The notes beneath the pieces were generated by a model. The model was not told the origin of the DNA, did not search any database, and saw only the letters and a program-made list of their open reading frames with translations. From assembly GCA_949361645.1 (NCBI GenBank), contig OX442415.1, forward strand, positions 27,874,847 through 27,938,846: DNA of 64,000 nt, in the 5' to 3' direction. Both the position numbers and the translations under genes were made by a program. Every line of letters begins with the position of its first letter. Position 1 is the first letter of the stretch. This stretch comes from Spongilla lacustris (taxonomy: Eukaryota > Porifera > Demospongiae > Spongillida > Spongillidae). This document shows, in pieces, positions 1 to 10,298 of this stretch.

Positions 1-605
1 CTAAACCCATGTACTGCCAAATAATAAATTAGACGACAATGAACGGTTGAGGACGCAGAGATCGATTACCACAGTAGGCTGCAGTGCTTTTGTGAAGATT
101 GGTCAGCTTAGAAAACTAAAACCACGACCTCAACATCCTCATAAAGGGTTGGTATTTTAAAACGTTAGAAATACATGCATGAAATAACACATTATTACCG
201 TATACGTGTATTTGCAAAAAGACGTTATTTTTATGAATCCCTCATAGTAAGTAGCTAACAAAAAGTCCTGTACTTTGGTTGCTAAAGAAGTTCAAATTTA
301 TGATACTCGGCTTCGAGCTAGAACCCTCCGTTTTGCGTAAGTTGTCAAGTGAATGCGTATACGTTGTTTGGTTTGCTATAGGGTGCTCTGGTTGTGAAAC
401 AAAAGGCAATTTGTCGTGTTGGTGTGGCCTACATTGCGCATGTGCGGAGGATAAAAAAGGTCTTGTAGGTGTTCTAGTTTGGCATCTTCGCGTTTTGGCG
501 AAAACGTTCCCGGTACCACGTTGCCGCCAATACGCGAAGGTCGGGCTACGCCCAACCAGCTTTTGCAAGAGAGTGTGAGGGTTTTTAGCAACTTAACCAT
601 CAAAA
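1..605. other. Outer unique block of the left arm
   Basis: Non-tandem sequence mirrored at about 25,925-26,597. Short open frames exist on both strands but none resembles a known protein and the pattern is not protein-like. No RNA gene or regulatory element recognised. Confidence 0.5.
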
Positions 606-1850
606 GAGCCCAGCAGGTGTGGTTTTTTTTTAAAAAGAGCTTGATGGGTTAATCAACATAGCTGCAAAAGGAGCCCTGTGGATGTGGTCTTTTAAGAGTG
701 TGAAGGGTTAATCAAAAAGTGCCCTGTGGGTGTGGTCTTTGTACGAGTGTGAAGGGTTAATCAATTTAGCCGCCCTGTGGGTCTGGTCTTTGTAAAAGTG
801 TGAAGGGTTAATCGGCAAAGTGCCCTGTGGGTGTGGTCTTTGTAAGAGTGTGAAGGGTTAATCAACTTAACCGCGTCCTGTTGTGTGGTCTATGTAAGAG
901 AGTGAAGGGTTAATCAACTTAGCCGCAAAAAGTGCCCTGTGGGTGTGGTCTTTGTAAGAGTGAAGGGTTAAACAATTAGCCGCAAAAGTGTCCTGTAGGT
1001 GTGGTCTTTGTAAGGTGTGAAGGGTTAATTGGCTTAGCAGCAAATACTGCCCTCTTTGAAGGGTTAAACAATTAGCCGCAAAAATAGTCCTGTGGGTGTG
1101 GTCTATGTAAGAGTGTGAAGGGTTAATGAACATTTCTGCAAAAAGTGCCCTGTTAATCAACTTTGCTGTGTGATCTTTGTAAGAGTGTGAAGGGTTAATC
1201 GACTTAGCGGCAAATAGTGCCCTCTTTGAAGGGTTAAACAATTAGCTGCAAAAATTGTCCTGTGGGTGTGGTCATTGTAAGAGTGTGAAGAGTTAATCGG
1301 CTTAGCCCCAAAAAGTACCCTGTCGGTGTGGTCTTTGTAAGAGTGAAGGGTTAATGAACATTTCTGCAAAAAGTGCCCTCTTTGATGGGGTTAATCAACT
1401 TTTCTGCGTGATCATTGTAAGAGTGTGAAGGGTTAATCGACTTAGCGGCAAATAGTGCCCTCTTTGAAGGTTTAAACAATTAGCTGCAAAAATTGTCCTG
1501 TGGGTGTGGTCATTGTAAGAGTGTGAAGAGTTAATTGGCTTAGCCGCTAAAAGTACCCTGTGGGTGTGGTCTTTGTAAGAGTGTGAAGGGTTAATCGGCT
1601 TAGCTGCAAATAGTGCCCTCTTTGAAGGGTTAAACAATTAGCCGCAAAAAATGTCCTGTGGGTGTGGTCTATGTAAGAGTGTGAAGGGTTAATGAACTTT
1701 TCTGCAAAAGTGCCCTTTGAAGTGCCCTGTGGGTGTGGTCATTGCAAGAGTGTGAAGGGTTAATCAGCTTAGCCGCAAAGTGCCCTGTGGGTGTGGTCTT
1801 TGTAAGATTGTAAAGGGTTAAGGAACTTAGCTGAGAAAAAGAGCTTGGTG
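606..1850 (+). repeat. 60-bp satellite array, left-arm copy
   Basis: Tandem units of about 60 bp, each carrying GAAGGGTTAATCAACTTAGC, a CCGC-A-rich stretch, and CCTGTGGGTGTGGTCTTTGT. Shorter variant units of about 42 bp lack the GTGTGGTC half and read CCCTCTTTGAAGGGTTAAAC. About 20-25 units. Because 60 is a multiple of three, short open frames recur on both strands; these are not genes. The mirrored array is at 22,555-25,920 and a diverged relative lies at 43,105-43,540. Confidence 0.9.
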
Positions 1851-2173
1851 TACTGTTTAGTAGTGTCAGGGGTTAAGGAACATACAACTTAGGTCATGTA
1901 AAGGAAACCGTATATGGCAATGACATGTCAGGTCAACATGTTCAGAAGCCTTACGAATTATCTCCCTATAACTCCACACATGTATTTGCAGGTTTGGACT
2001 GGTCATGTCTAATGTTTCAGTTTGAGCTCACTCTGCGAGTGTGGTCTTAGGTTGAGAGTGTACTGGGTTATTGGAAATATGTTCTAAGGTACATGTACAA
2101 GGAGATCTTCCACTGAGAGGTTTATTAACTTCACAGGTGGTCATTTTGTACTTAATCCCTTTTATCCATCAGT

Positions 2174-2310
2174 CCACACACACTTATGCACACACACATG
2201 CACACACACATGCACACACACATGCACACACATGCACACACACATGCACACACACATGCACACACATGCACACACACATGCACACACACACGCATCACAC
2301 ACACACACTT
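2174..2310 (+). repeat. CACACATG-type microsatellite
   Basis: Alternating CA runs interrupted regularly by CATG, giving a CACACATG octamer pattern. It is mirrored by a TG/CATG run at 22,118-22,236 in the right arm, so it predates or was copied with the inverted duplication. Confidence 0.9.
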
Positions 2311-2379
2311 TGAGCTGGTATCTTAACACTTGGCACACAATGTATTATTTCACACAGCGTTAACTTTACAGTTTACAGC

Positions 2380-2935
2380 TATAATCCTGGGGTTTTGGCC
2401 AATGACTTAGAGAGATGGCATGTAGTAAGTAGGCTTCTAGAGATCCAGAATAAAATTTTGTTAATGGACATTGTGTTAATACCATATTCATATGTGCAGC
2501 TATGTACATATGTGGTTGTGTATTAGTTTTGCAGCTGCCCTTGTACATCTTTTATCTGATTCAAAATATGGTACAGTCTCAACTGGGAGGTATAAATGGT
2601 GTATCATCTTGCTTTGCTAGGAGATGTAAAAGCTTACAGTAAGCTAATGTACTGACTGGCCCTGTGTGATAATACAATGATGTGGCATACTTATTATGAT
2701 GTGTTGACACCCATGCCACTTTTCTCCCTACCACCCTTTTTGCACCATACACACCACCCTTCACACCACAAACACATGCACACACACATGCACACACACA
2801 CACCCTTGGCACACAATGTATTATTTCCCAGTGACTGTACAGTTTACAGCTACATGTATAATGTAGCCTGGGGTTATGGCCAATGACTTCGAGAGATTAA
2901 CTGCCTGTAGCCAGGACATTTAGTAAGTAGGCTTG
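2380..2935. repeat. ~550-bp block, single copy left, duplicated right
   Basis: This block, with the recognisable phrase GGCCAATGACTTNGAGAGA at both ends, occurs once here and twice in the right arm (about 21,490-22,050 and 20,945-21,490, reverse complement). It includes a short CACACATG run at 2,770-2,805. No coding content recognised. Confidence 0.7.
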
Positions 2936-2949
2936 CCAGAATAAAATTG

Positions 2950-3225
2950 TGCAAACTTATGTCTCTCAACACAGAGTTCCACACTATAGTTGACTGTGTG
3001 GTGTTGGAGGTGCGAGAATCTTGTAGCAATTTGTGAATATGATGCCCATTCGTCTGAGTGTATGATGGTCCCTGGTGCAGCATGAGCTCTTATGAGGGGT
3101 AGGAGGGTTGCAGCATCCCTGCTGTCCACCATTTGCATGTACCCTAATGCAGGTTGGCGTGAGGTATCCACCATACCAAAGACCCACTGTTCATAGTCTG
3201 CACGTCTCCCTTGTGATAGCTAGAA
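2950..3225 (-). pseudogene. Merlin / ISXO2-like DDE transposase fragment
   Basis: On the minus strand an ~85-residue frame reads QWVFGMVDT, then RDAATLLPLI, then PGTIIHSDEWASY. This is the core of the ISXO2-like (DDE_Tnp_IS1595) transposase used by eukaryotic Merlin elements, from the first catalytic Asp (GMVD) to the second (HSDEW). The third catalytic residue region is missing: after HHTVN the frame runs into unrelated arm sequence. I see no terminal inverted repeats around it. It is absent from the right arm, so it was gained on the left or lost on the right. Family call from memory of motifs; a fragment, not functional. Confidence 0.7.
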
Positions 3226-3750
3226 TTGAGAGATCGGCATGTTTTGAGTGTCCTGCGAAGCGTATATGTTAACGAGTTGTTAATTGGATGCTAATTAATT
3301 TACCTAGTAACGGATTCTAGGGGGCCGTAAATGGGGATTGATCCTAAATGTTTTGCCATATTGATTGGGCAGTATGCTAGACGCACTAGAAGTGGTGTGC
3401 GAAAGTATTGTAATCGTAGTGGTACAATTACTAGGCTTAGTACAATTTTGTTAGCTTGGCCGGGGTAGGAATAGCTACACGTACCACATCACTGAGGTAT
3501 GGTTAGGGGGTGGAGAGGAAAGGCCAAAGGGCTGGGTTATAGGGTATAGAGATTGTATTACATTTGTCAGGACTGGTGTCAGCCAACCTACTCAGAACAA
3601 GCCCCTCACCCTTTGTTGGTGAAGAGCTGCACTCTGCATGTGTGTGGTAATCTTCAGCTTTTACATCCTGTTTGCAGGCTATGCAGTGGACCATAACGTC
3701 CTTCAGCAGTCAGCTGAGGTGCTGGCTTAAGTTCTGCTGGCTTCAACTGT

Positions 3751-4345
3751 GTGCAGCAGCATGAACACTTCACCTCTACACACGTAGTCACTTCACCTCT
3801 ACAGATGTGGACACACTTCACTTCTACACACGTGGACACTTCACCTCTACACACGTGGACACTTCACCTCTACACACGTGGACACACTTCACTTCTACAC
3901 ACATGGACACTTCACCTCTACACACGTGGACACTTCACTTCAACACACGTGGACACTTCACCTCTACACATGTGGACATCTTCACCTCTACACACATGGA
4001 CACACTTCACCTGTACACACGTGGACACTTCACCTCTACACACGTGGACACACTTCACATCTACACACGTGGACACTTCACCTCTACACACGTGGACACA
4101 CTTCCCTTCTACATACATGGACACACTTCACCTCTACACACGTGGACACTTCACCTCTACACACGTGGACACACTTCACCTCTACACACGTGGCCACACT
4201 TCACTTCTACATACATGGACACACTTCACCTCTACACACGTGGACACTTCACCTCTACACACGTGGACACACTTCACCTCTACACATGTGGCCACACTTC
4301 ACTTCTACACACGTGGACACACTTCACCTCTCCACATGTCCACAT
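3751..4345 (+). repeat. 23/25-bp CACGTG minisatellite, left arm
   Basis: About 25 tandem copies of CACTTCACCTCTACACACGT followed by GGA, in 23-bp and 25-bp versions (the longer adds CA). Nearly every unit contains CACGTG, a canonical E-box palindrome, or the variant CATGTG/CATACATG. All frames stay open over long distances because the unit lacks stops; the resulting Thr/His/Leu-rich frames are not proteins. Mirrored at 17,108-17,865. Confidence 0.95.
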
Positions 4346-5006
4346 GAACTCCGTGAACCATTTCACTGTGCAAGTGGTACATAGAGGTGCCCTGCATTGG
4401 AGCTCTAGAGGAGATTGGGCACTGCAGCTGGTCCAAGAGATGTTGGGTTATCAATTGGAATATCTGTTGGTGTGTACCTGTGGTTGTGCAATTCCTATAA
4501 TCAGGTGATAATTGTAGCATTACAGCTACATGTGAGCAATTGTACATGTGGAGCTGCCTCTTGAATGTGGATCTGATTTTTAATTTCCTTTCCTCTTTAG
4601 AAGGCAGATCTATAGATATGCATGCATGTACATTTCTACAATACCTTGCATCCCTCTTCTGCATGTGCTGTCCACTGAAAGATAATGGTGGGCCTCTTGT
4701 ATACAAGAAGGTGATCTTGAATTTGTTTGATGAAGGGTGGGGTGCATGGTACATAATTACGTATGCACATGTAGTACTGAATACAGAAAAGAGCCGTGCT
4801 GCAAATTCAGAGCATGGGTAAAATACCCTTTTCATTTACCCTGTTAGGCTTTTATGAATACGTATAGACCTCTTCTCTGTGGTGATGCATACTGACCTTA
4901 ATATAGGAAACGTGATTGCGTATGTGGACTATTAGTAACTACATGCATAGAGTTAGCGTCTCGTATGTTGGACTTAAAATGAGCACGATATGGCTCGCTA
5001 AAGATA

Positions 5007-5755
5007 CATACAATCAGGGCTGCCGCGATATATCGCGATATTTTTTATATATCGCGATATGCGATATATCGCGATATTTTTTTGGTCATATCGCGATACA
5101 AACGTGCATGGATATACGGAGATAGCCGGAAGAATAGACGGAGAAAGACGGAAATATACGAAAAGTCATTCAGCAGATGCAACTAGTGTTGGGCCACCAC
5201 ACGTACATTCGAATTCAGCTGCGGTGCTGCGTACATATATACTGTAAATTATCCGTCCTATCGATATTCAGCCACCCGTGTAAGTATCTAAACGTGTAAC
5301 CGCGAACGCTTATAATAAGTACTCTTTTTCACCATATTATACTGACATGTATTATTTCCTAAAATATTGTCACGGAAGAGTTCACGTTTATGGAGATAAT
5401 ATCGTTAAACACGATTCTTTTTTTTCGATGAGGAAGATGAATGGAGCCACAAAATCATTTTGGAATCATTATGTGATCGGAAAGCATATATGTTCAATCA
5501 CACTGTGATTTAAATTCTTTTCCTGCATGTGATACTGTGCCATTTTTGTTCTTGTGTCGCCACCACAACAACGCAACCTCAATTTGCATAAAAATGGTGT
5601 GGTAATTGCTCGATGTGGTCAATGTTTAATAATTGCTCGATGAATATACTTAAAAATATCGCGATACCATATCGCGATATTTTACTCATATCGCGATATA
5701 TCGCGATATAGGCGATATCGGCTAAGGACCATATCGCGGCAGCACTGCATACAAT
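5007..5755 (+). mobile_element. hAT-type MITE rich in TATCGCGATA
   Basis: Element 5,015-5,747 (733 bp) begins CAGGGCTGCCGCGATAT and ends with the inverted match GATATGG / CGCGGCAGCACTG. It is flanked by a perfect 8-bp duplication CATACAAT at 5,007-5,014 and 5,748-5,755. An 8-bp duplication and CAGGG-type ends fit hAT elements. Both subterminal regions hold several copies of the self-complementary TATCGCGATA. The mirrored site in the right arm (near 15,985) lacks the element, so it inserted after the arms formed. No transposase inside. Confidence 0.85.
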
Positions 5756-5984
5756 ATACTATAGCTATCTCTGCTTGCACGTATATTTCCTTGCGATTTA
5801 CGTCTATTGTTAAACCTAATGCCTACCGGTAGTCGCAAACAGCCGTGCCCTGAGGTCAAATCCCGTCATTGGCCCCACGGGGAGGGATCGGAGGGTCTGC
5901 GCAGCCGCATGCGGTGTGGGTCTGGGTCTGGGTATGTAGCCACACCCTTGCGTAAGGATTGGAATAAAAAAATATGTAGATCCA

Positions 5985-6194
5985 TAAACAATACGCGAGT
6001 ATGTACTCGCGAGGCAACTATAACTTCCTGCGAGTAGTAAATGCTCGCGAGTGTGCGAGTGCGAGTGACCCATTTACTGTTGCGAGTACTTTCGAGGGCA
6101 CGCGAGCGTTCTCTCTCGAGGAGTGCATTTTGGCATGCGAGCGTCTCGCGTGTGTCGCGCGAGGTTTGTTACCTTTCTCGTGAGCGGTACTGTA
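5985..6194 (+). repeat. CTCGCGAG-rich element, copy 1 (left inner boundary)
   Basis: Dense GCGAGT and CTCGCGAG motifs, ending with TTACCTTTCTCGTGAGCGGT then ACTGTA. The end of this element is exactly where similarity between the two arms stops. Copy 2 is at 15,494-15,705 (reverse orientation) and a third, diverged copy sits outside the arms at 26,948-27,166. Confidence 0.75.
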
Positions 6195-7832
6195 GTGTCT
6201 GGAATAAAATATTAGAGACATATATGCATTGTGTCGTACATGTACATGTACATGTATGGAGGATTGGAGGCTAGCTGCAAGCAGTGTTGCCGCGGCTGTC
6301 TAACTGGAACAAGTCCCGGAAACTGTTGGCCGTGGCCGTGACCGGGAAGGATTGATATGCCGGCTATTGCTGGCCGTGACCGTGACCGTCAGGGGTCTAA
6401 TCTGGTCAGCCGGCCGCTATCCGACACGGTCACGGCCATTTCTGACCGCCAAAACCGTCAAATCTTGAGTTTGGCGGTCAGGGTCGGCGCGGTTAGAGAT
6501 AATATCTATATACCGGGTGTCCACGAAAGAACGCAATGCTTTTGAACGGGAATAACTTTTGATAGGAGTATGAAAAAAATCTATTATTTAGAAACTAACA
6601 ACTTGAGGTTAGGCAAATGTGTTTACATCATTTTATTTACAAGTTATTAACGATGCTTAATTAACTTTAATAAACACAACAAATTAACAACTTTAAAAGT
6701 GAAACCATGTTTAGACACGTTTCGAAGCCAAAATCAAAATGATCACCTTTTAAACTGAAAGTAAGAGGCAACAACTATTTCACCACGGTTACGCATGCGC
6801 ACTCGTTACACTTCCAACCATTAAAGCACCATATTAGCTCCACCCCTTCAACTTGCATATTATCCCGTGCCACTGAGCCCCACCCCCTCGAATTGCTTAA
6901 TTTTTAGTTGTTTGTTTAATTTAGCATCCTTGTGAAATCATAGATACTACCGTACCTGCGGCTGCTTATCTCTCGCTTTTAGAAATGAACTAGCCGTATT
7001 ACTATCTCTTCGTAAAAGAAAACATACACCCGCCGTAGGTCATTCATACGGGCGGTGCGCACCAATTAGCGTTCTTGCTACGTGTTGTGGACGAGATCGA
7101 GATTGTCATTCGCCTTACGTTATACAAAACCACACTGGAAAATGTCTTCGATGCAAATGGTTGGTGAGTTAAAGGCACGAACGACTGGGTACCTATTGGC
7201 ATACAATGTACACACGGCCTACGGGTACACGCACACATTGGTGCAGTCCATAACTATACAAACTGGTATATGCCCGTAACACTAGAGAAACCGCGTGTAC
7301 ACTGCCTATAGCACCTACTAATATTGAAGCCTAAGGCCACTTTGAATTGCAATGTTGGTTCCCGTCCCCGCCCGCATGATTTTTTTTTTTTAAATGCTAC
7401 TTCTTCCATTATTCTATTTATTGAAATAGAAAAGAAATTTTTTCCTTTTTTTTAATGTTGTTTAATTGGAAGTAAAAGTCACATGCAATGGAATAAACTC
7501 TTGTGAATAGCTCCGTCTTTGACTCTAGATGTGGAATAACAATAATATCTTGGAAAGCATATTGTATAGAAGATGAAAAACTAACCCTTCAAGAAGGATT
7601 GTACGATGTGGTAGTAATGATGACATAAAGCAGCATGTGTCCAACGAATTCCTTGAAGATTGCAAAATAGGGACATCACCAGAGTCTGTTATAATGTCTA
7701 ATGTCCTGGACTGCTCCGAGGGGCAAGTATGTACATTGCGAGGTACGCGCGCAAAACATGCAAAGCGTTCCACCGTTTTAGCATTCTAGTGCAGTTCGAC
7801 TGTTTTTCCACGTTGTATAAGTCGTTATCGGT
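6195..7832. other. Spacer sequence with GC-rich inverted motifs, no gene seen
   Basis: At 6,282-6,500 the sequence has a hAT-like terminus (CAGTGTTGCCGCGGCTGTC, near 6,282) followed by repeated GGCCGTGACC and its complement GGTCACGGCC; the matching opposite terminus was not found. From 6,520 the AT-rich text starting GGGTGTCCACGAAAGAACGC resembles a transposon end but has no partner in view. The rest is single-copy as far as I can see, with only short random frames. Confidence 0.4.
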
Positions 7833-8003
7833 TTGGGCCGTAACTTTGAAGGCCTAATACCTTTCGCTGCTCTTACAGCACAGCGGAGGTACATTGACCA
7901 GCACTGTTCGGCGATTGGTGATTAGTGTACCGGAAGTTTCGCGTACCTCCGCTGTGACGAGTTGCTTAAGAGGTATTATAGGCCTTCAAAGCTTCGACCC
8001 AAA
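7833..8003. repeat. Imperfect hairpin element (~170 bp)
   Basis: Outer arms CTTTGAAGGCCTAATACCT and AGGTATTATAGGCCTTCAAAG pair; an inner pair CACAGCGGAGGTAC / GTACCTCCGCTGTG follows, with a loop of about 50 bp. It can fold as a long stem with internal bulges. A small MITE is the simplest reading; a structured RNA cannot be excluded. No clear target-site duplication. Confidence 0.6.
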
Positions 8004-8545
8004 GAGATAAAGACTTAGACAACTTAGCAAAACATGCAGTCGAATTTACTGGAATGCTGAAGCAGCGGAACGCAATAAACTTTGTTCTGCGTACCCCGCG
8101 CGGTGTACAAACAAACAATGCTAGTCTACTACGGCAACGCACTGATACACATTGCAACTGCATGGTTTATCCACTACTTAACTTATTCTCTATAGGTATG
8201 AGAGTGAAACATCTTGTTGCAACTTTTGGCCCTTTTGTTCGATTATTCAGCTAATTATATGGTTCATTGTTCAGCAGACCTTCCATTAGCAATGTTAAAG
8301 AATGAATATTTTCCTCAGCCGTGTGATGACTGCAGTTCGAAGCCAAAGATTCCCCGCAGAAGTACTAAGAAGAAGTGATTGTTAGTATTGAGAACGTATA
8401 TATTTCCTGCGAATATTAATTGTATGTCCGGCAGACTATACATATTCACATTCAGGCGTCTCGCATTTATAATTGCTTATTACCTACTAATTAATATGTA
8501 TGTACATGTGAAGCATTCGAACGCATCACACGTTCATAATATATA

Positions 8546-8993
8546 CAGTAGCGGCTCACTAATCAGACCACGCGGTAATAAGACCACTTAACCGCCCGAT
8601 TATAAGACCACTAGCTTCGCCAATCCGACCATTGGAGGTGCGTTTTTGTGTACCTTTCTTTCTCTGAACAGGCGATCAATGAAGTGGTTTCCTAATACGG
8701 TTGGTACTCACCATGCATTCGATTGCGGGGGAAATCGACGATCCCGTACTAATGGAGTTAGCAATGTCTATGACACACACGAGCCAGCTCTAAGCTTGCT
8801 TTACGATCCTTGGCATAATTGTTCATCCTTCCAACTGTTATCTTCGTTTGTTTATCTGCTACTGCATGGTATTCTAATCAAAGCGCATTTCGAAAGGCGG
8901 GAAACTCGCCAGTAAGACCGAAACGGTCGTATTGGCGAGTTTTACCACAAGATCCGATTGTCCCGGGGTGGTCTTATTAGTGAGCCGCTACTG
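8546..8993 (+). mobile_element. TA-flanked MITE (pogo/Tc1-mariner-like)
   Basis: Terminal inverted repeats of about 26 bp starting CAGTAGCGGCTCACTAAT, flanked on both sides by the dinucleotide TA (8,544-8,545 and 8,994-8,995). A GGTCTTAT / ATAAGACC motif recurs just inside the ends. TA targets and CAGT-type ends fit the Tc1/mariner-pogo group. 448 bp, with no transposase; a short open frame inside is not protein-like. Confidence 0.8.
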
Positions 8994-9248
8994 TACAATG
9001 AATTGTGACATCACTTCCTATAATGGATAATGGAAATGGAGCCGCCCGCCCGCATCCTCTCCAGTCTATATACCGGACGGGAACCAACTTTGCAATTCAA
9101 AGTGGCCTAAAATATAGTGCAGTGCACATGCATAAAACCATGAAACAGTTTAACCAAATTTGGTTTACACTATGTAGTCGACACCTCGGACCAAATTTTG
9201 GGTTGACATAGCAACCAACCTGAACTACATCTTATTATGCAATAGCTG

Positions 9249-9414
9249 TGTAACAATGTAGTACTGTATATATGTTGCGCCTGCGCACGGAAATGCCCGC
9301 GTAATAATATTCATTAGGAACAGCTGCGGGGTTGCTTAGCTACGGAGTACGGCAATGTTGTAAGTGCATTTGTTGGGAAGTTACTATTAAAGTTGCCCGT
9401 TGACCCACGTAACA
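9249..9414 (+). repeat. 5' LTR
   Basis: 166 bp, beginning TGTAAC and ending GTAACA. It differs from the 3' LTR only at the base in TTGTTG(G/T)GAAG, about 9,376. A TATATATG stretch about 20 bp in could serve as a promoter element (inference). Confidence 0.97.
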
Positions 9415-9417
9415 AAT

Positions 9418-9434
9418 TGGTGTCAGAAGTGGGA
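9418..9434 (+). promoter_or_regulatory. Primer binding site
   Basis: TGGTGTCAGAAGTGGGA starts three bases after the 5' LTR. It begins TGG, complementary to tRNA CCA. The complement matches the 3' end I recall for a metazoan tRNA-Leu; the tRNA identity is from memory and moderately sure. Confidence 0.8.
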
Positions 9435-9448
9435 TAGTCATACGATAT

Positions 9449-10298
9449 ATGGCTGAGAAAGTGAACATTCCACTTCCGGATATTGCTTGCGAGGATTTCG
9501 AATCATCATGGATTCGTTTTGAGTTGGTTGCGGCTGCCAAAGATTGGAGTCAGGAAAAACAGGCACTAATCTTGCCGACGCTGCTGAGGGGCAAGCTAGT
9601 TGAGTGCTATATAGAGCTTGAAGCTGATACGAAGAAGGCGGTGAAATGCGTAAAGGAAGAGCTGGTGAAGAGGCTACGATTTTGTCGCGAGCCACTAGAG
9701 GCCGGGAAGCTATTCATGGCACGCTCACAACTTGAAAAGGAGAGAGTCGCTGAATTCGCAATGCAGTTGAAGAAATTGTTCAAACAAGCGTATCCTGAAG
9801 AGCGCAGTACTTCCGGCATTAATTCTTTTGCAACGGTTCGTGTTGGGACTAAAGACTCACATTAGCACGCAGCTATTATTACGAGGTAAGCCGGACACGT
9901 TCGAAAAGGCCATTGAGGCGGCTAGAGAAATTGAACTTGTACTGGAGTTTGAGTCCAAACCAATGGAGCTGCATGCTAAGGTAAGTTCCGTGGAGGATTG
10001 CGACACAGGGTTGAAAGTAGCACTGAAAGAATTGACAGAGCGATTGGGTAACATGGAGGCACAGTTGCAGAGTGTGGTGCAATCCTCAGTTGCTGCCGGT
10101 AGTTCCAAGACGAAGGCAGAGACGAGAGTAACGGAACAAGAGGCGGGGCGTCGTTATGCAAGCAACGACCATTGGCGAAAAAGCGGAAGAACGTGCTGTT
10201 TTCGATGCGGAGAGGAGGGACACATCAAAAGGTACTGTCCTTTAAACTTCAACGGGCCTACCGGAAAGGTGAACGGCGGGAGGCCTGGGAACCAATGA
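9449..10298 (+). pseudogene. gag: Gypsy gag, broken by one frameshift
   Basis: The first part starts at ATG 9,449, 15 bases after the primer site, and stays in frame to about 9,820. The second part continues in another frame from about 9,828 to a stop at 10,298. The join looks like a net +1 or −2 indel, because capsid-like residues (AMQLKKLFKQAYPEE, then LQRFVLGLK) read naturally across it. Near the C-terminus is one CCHC zinc knuckle, CFRCGEEGHIKRYC (C-X2-C-X4-H-X4-C), followed by the slippery site at 10,241. Acts as structural nucleocapsid/capsid polyprotein. The break would stop a full-length product unless it is an assembly error. Confidence 0.9.
10241..10247 (+). promoter_or_regulatory. 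−1 ribosomal frameshift slippery site T_TTA_AAC
   Basis: The heptamer TTTAAAC lies in the gag frame as T TTA AAC, the canonical X_XXY_YYZ pattern. Slipping back one base leads directly into the open pol frame (codons from 10,247). About seven bases downstream, GGCCT (10,255-10,259) can pair with AGGCC (10,281-10,285), a possible stimulatory stem. It lies just after the zinc knuckle and 51 bases before the gag stop, the expected place for a gag-pol switch. Confidence 0.8.

Larger units (their letters stand above)
1..6194 (+). repeat. Left arm of a giant inverted duplication
   Basis: The sequence from the window edge to about 6,194 is found again as reverse complement at 15,494-26,597, with blocks in mirrored order. 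Anchors: the first 17 bases equal the reverse complement of the bases ending at 26,597; the CACGTG minisatellite at 3,751-4,345 mirrors 17,108-17,865; unique sequence at 5,756-6,194 mirrors 15,494-15,970. Identity holds to the first base, so the arm probably starts outside the window. Left-only material includes the hAT-type MITE at 5,015-5,747 and a Merlin-like fragment near 2,950-3,225. The inner end coincides with the end of a CTCGCGAG-rich element. Confidence 0.9.

Noticed and set aside
3807..4508. 233-codon Thr/His-rich frame (and the mirrored 256-codon frame near 17,103-17,873)
   Set aside because: Stop-free minisatellite read in all frames; no reason to call a gene.
8646..8915. 89-codon frame inside the TA-flanked MITE as a transposase
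   Set aside because: No DDE-type or DNA-binding motif and far too short.
10172..10246. Pol starting by its own ATG at 10,172
   Set aside because: The frame overlaps gag and the in-phase slippery heptamer at 10,241 explains pol entry better; residues before 10,247 are not protease-like.
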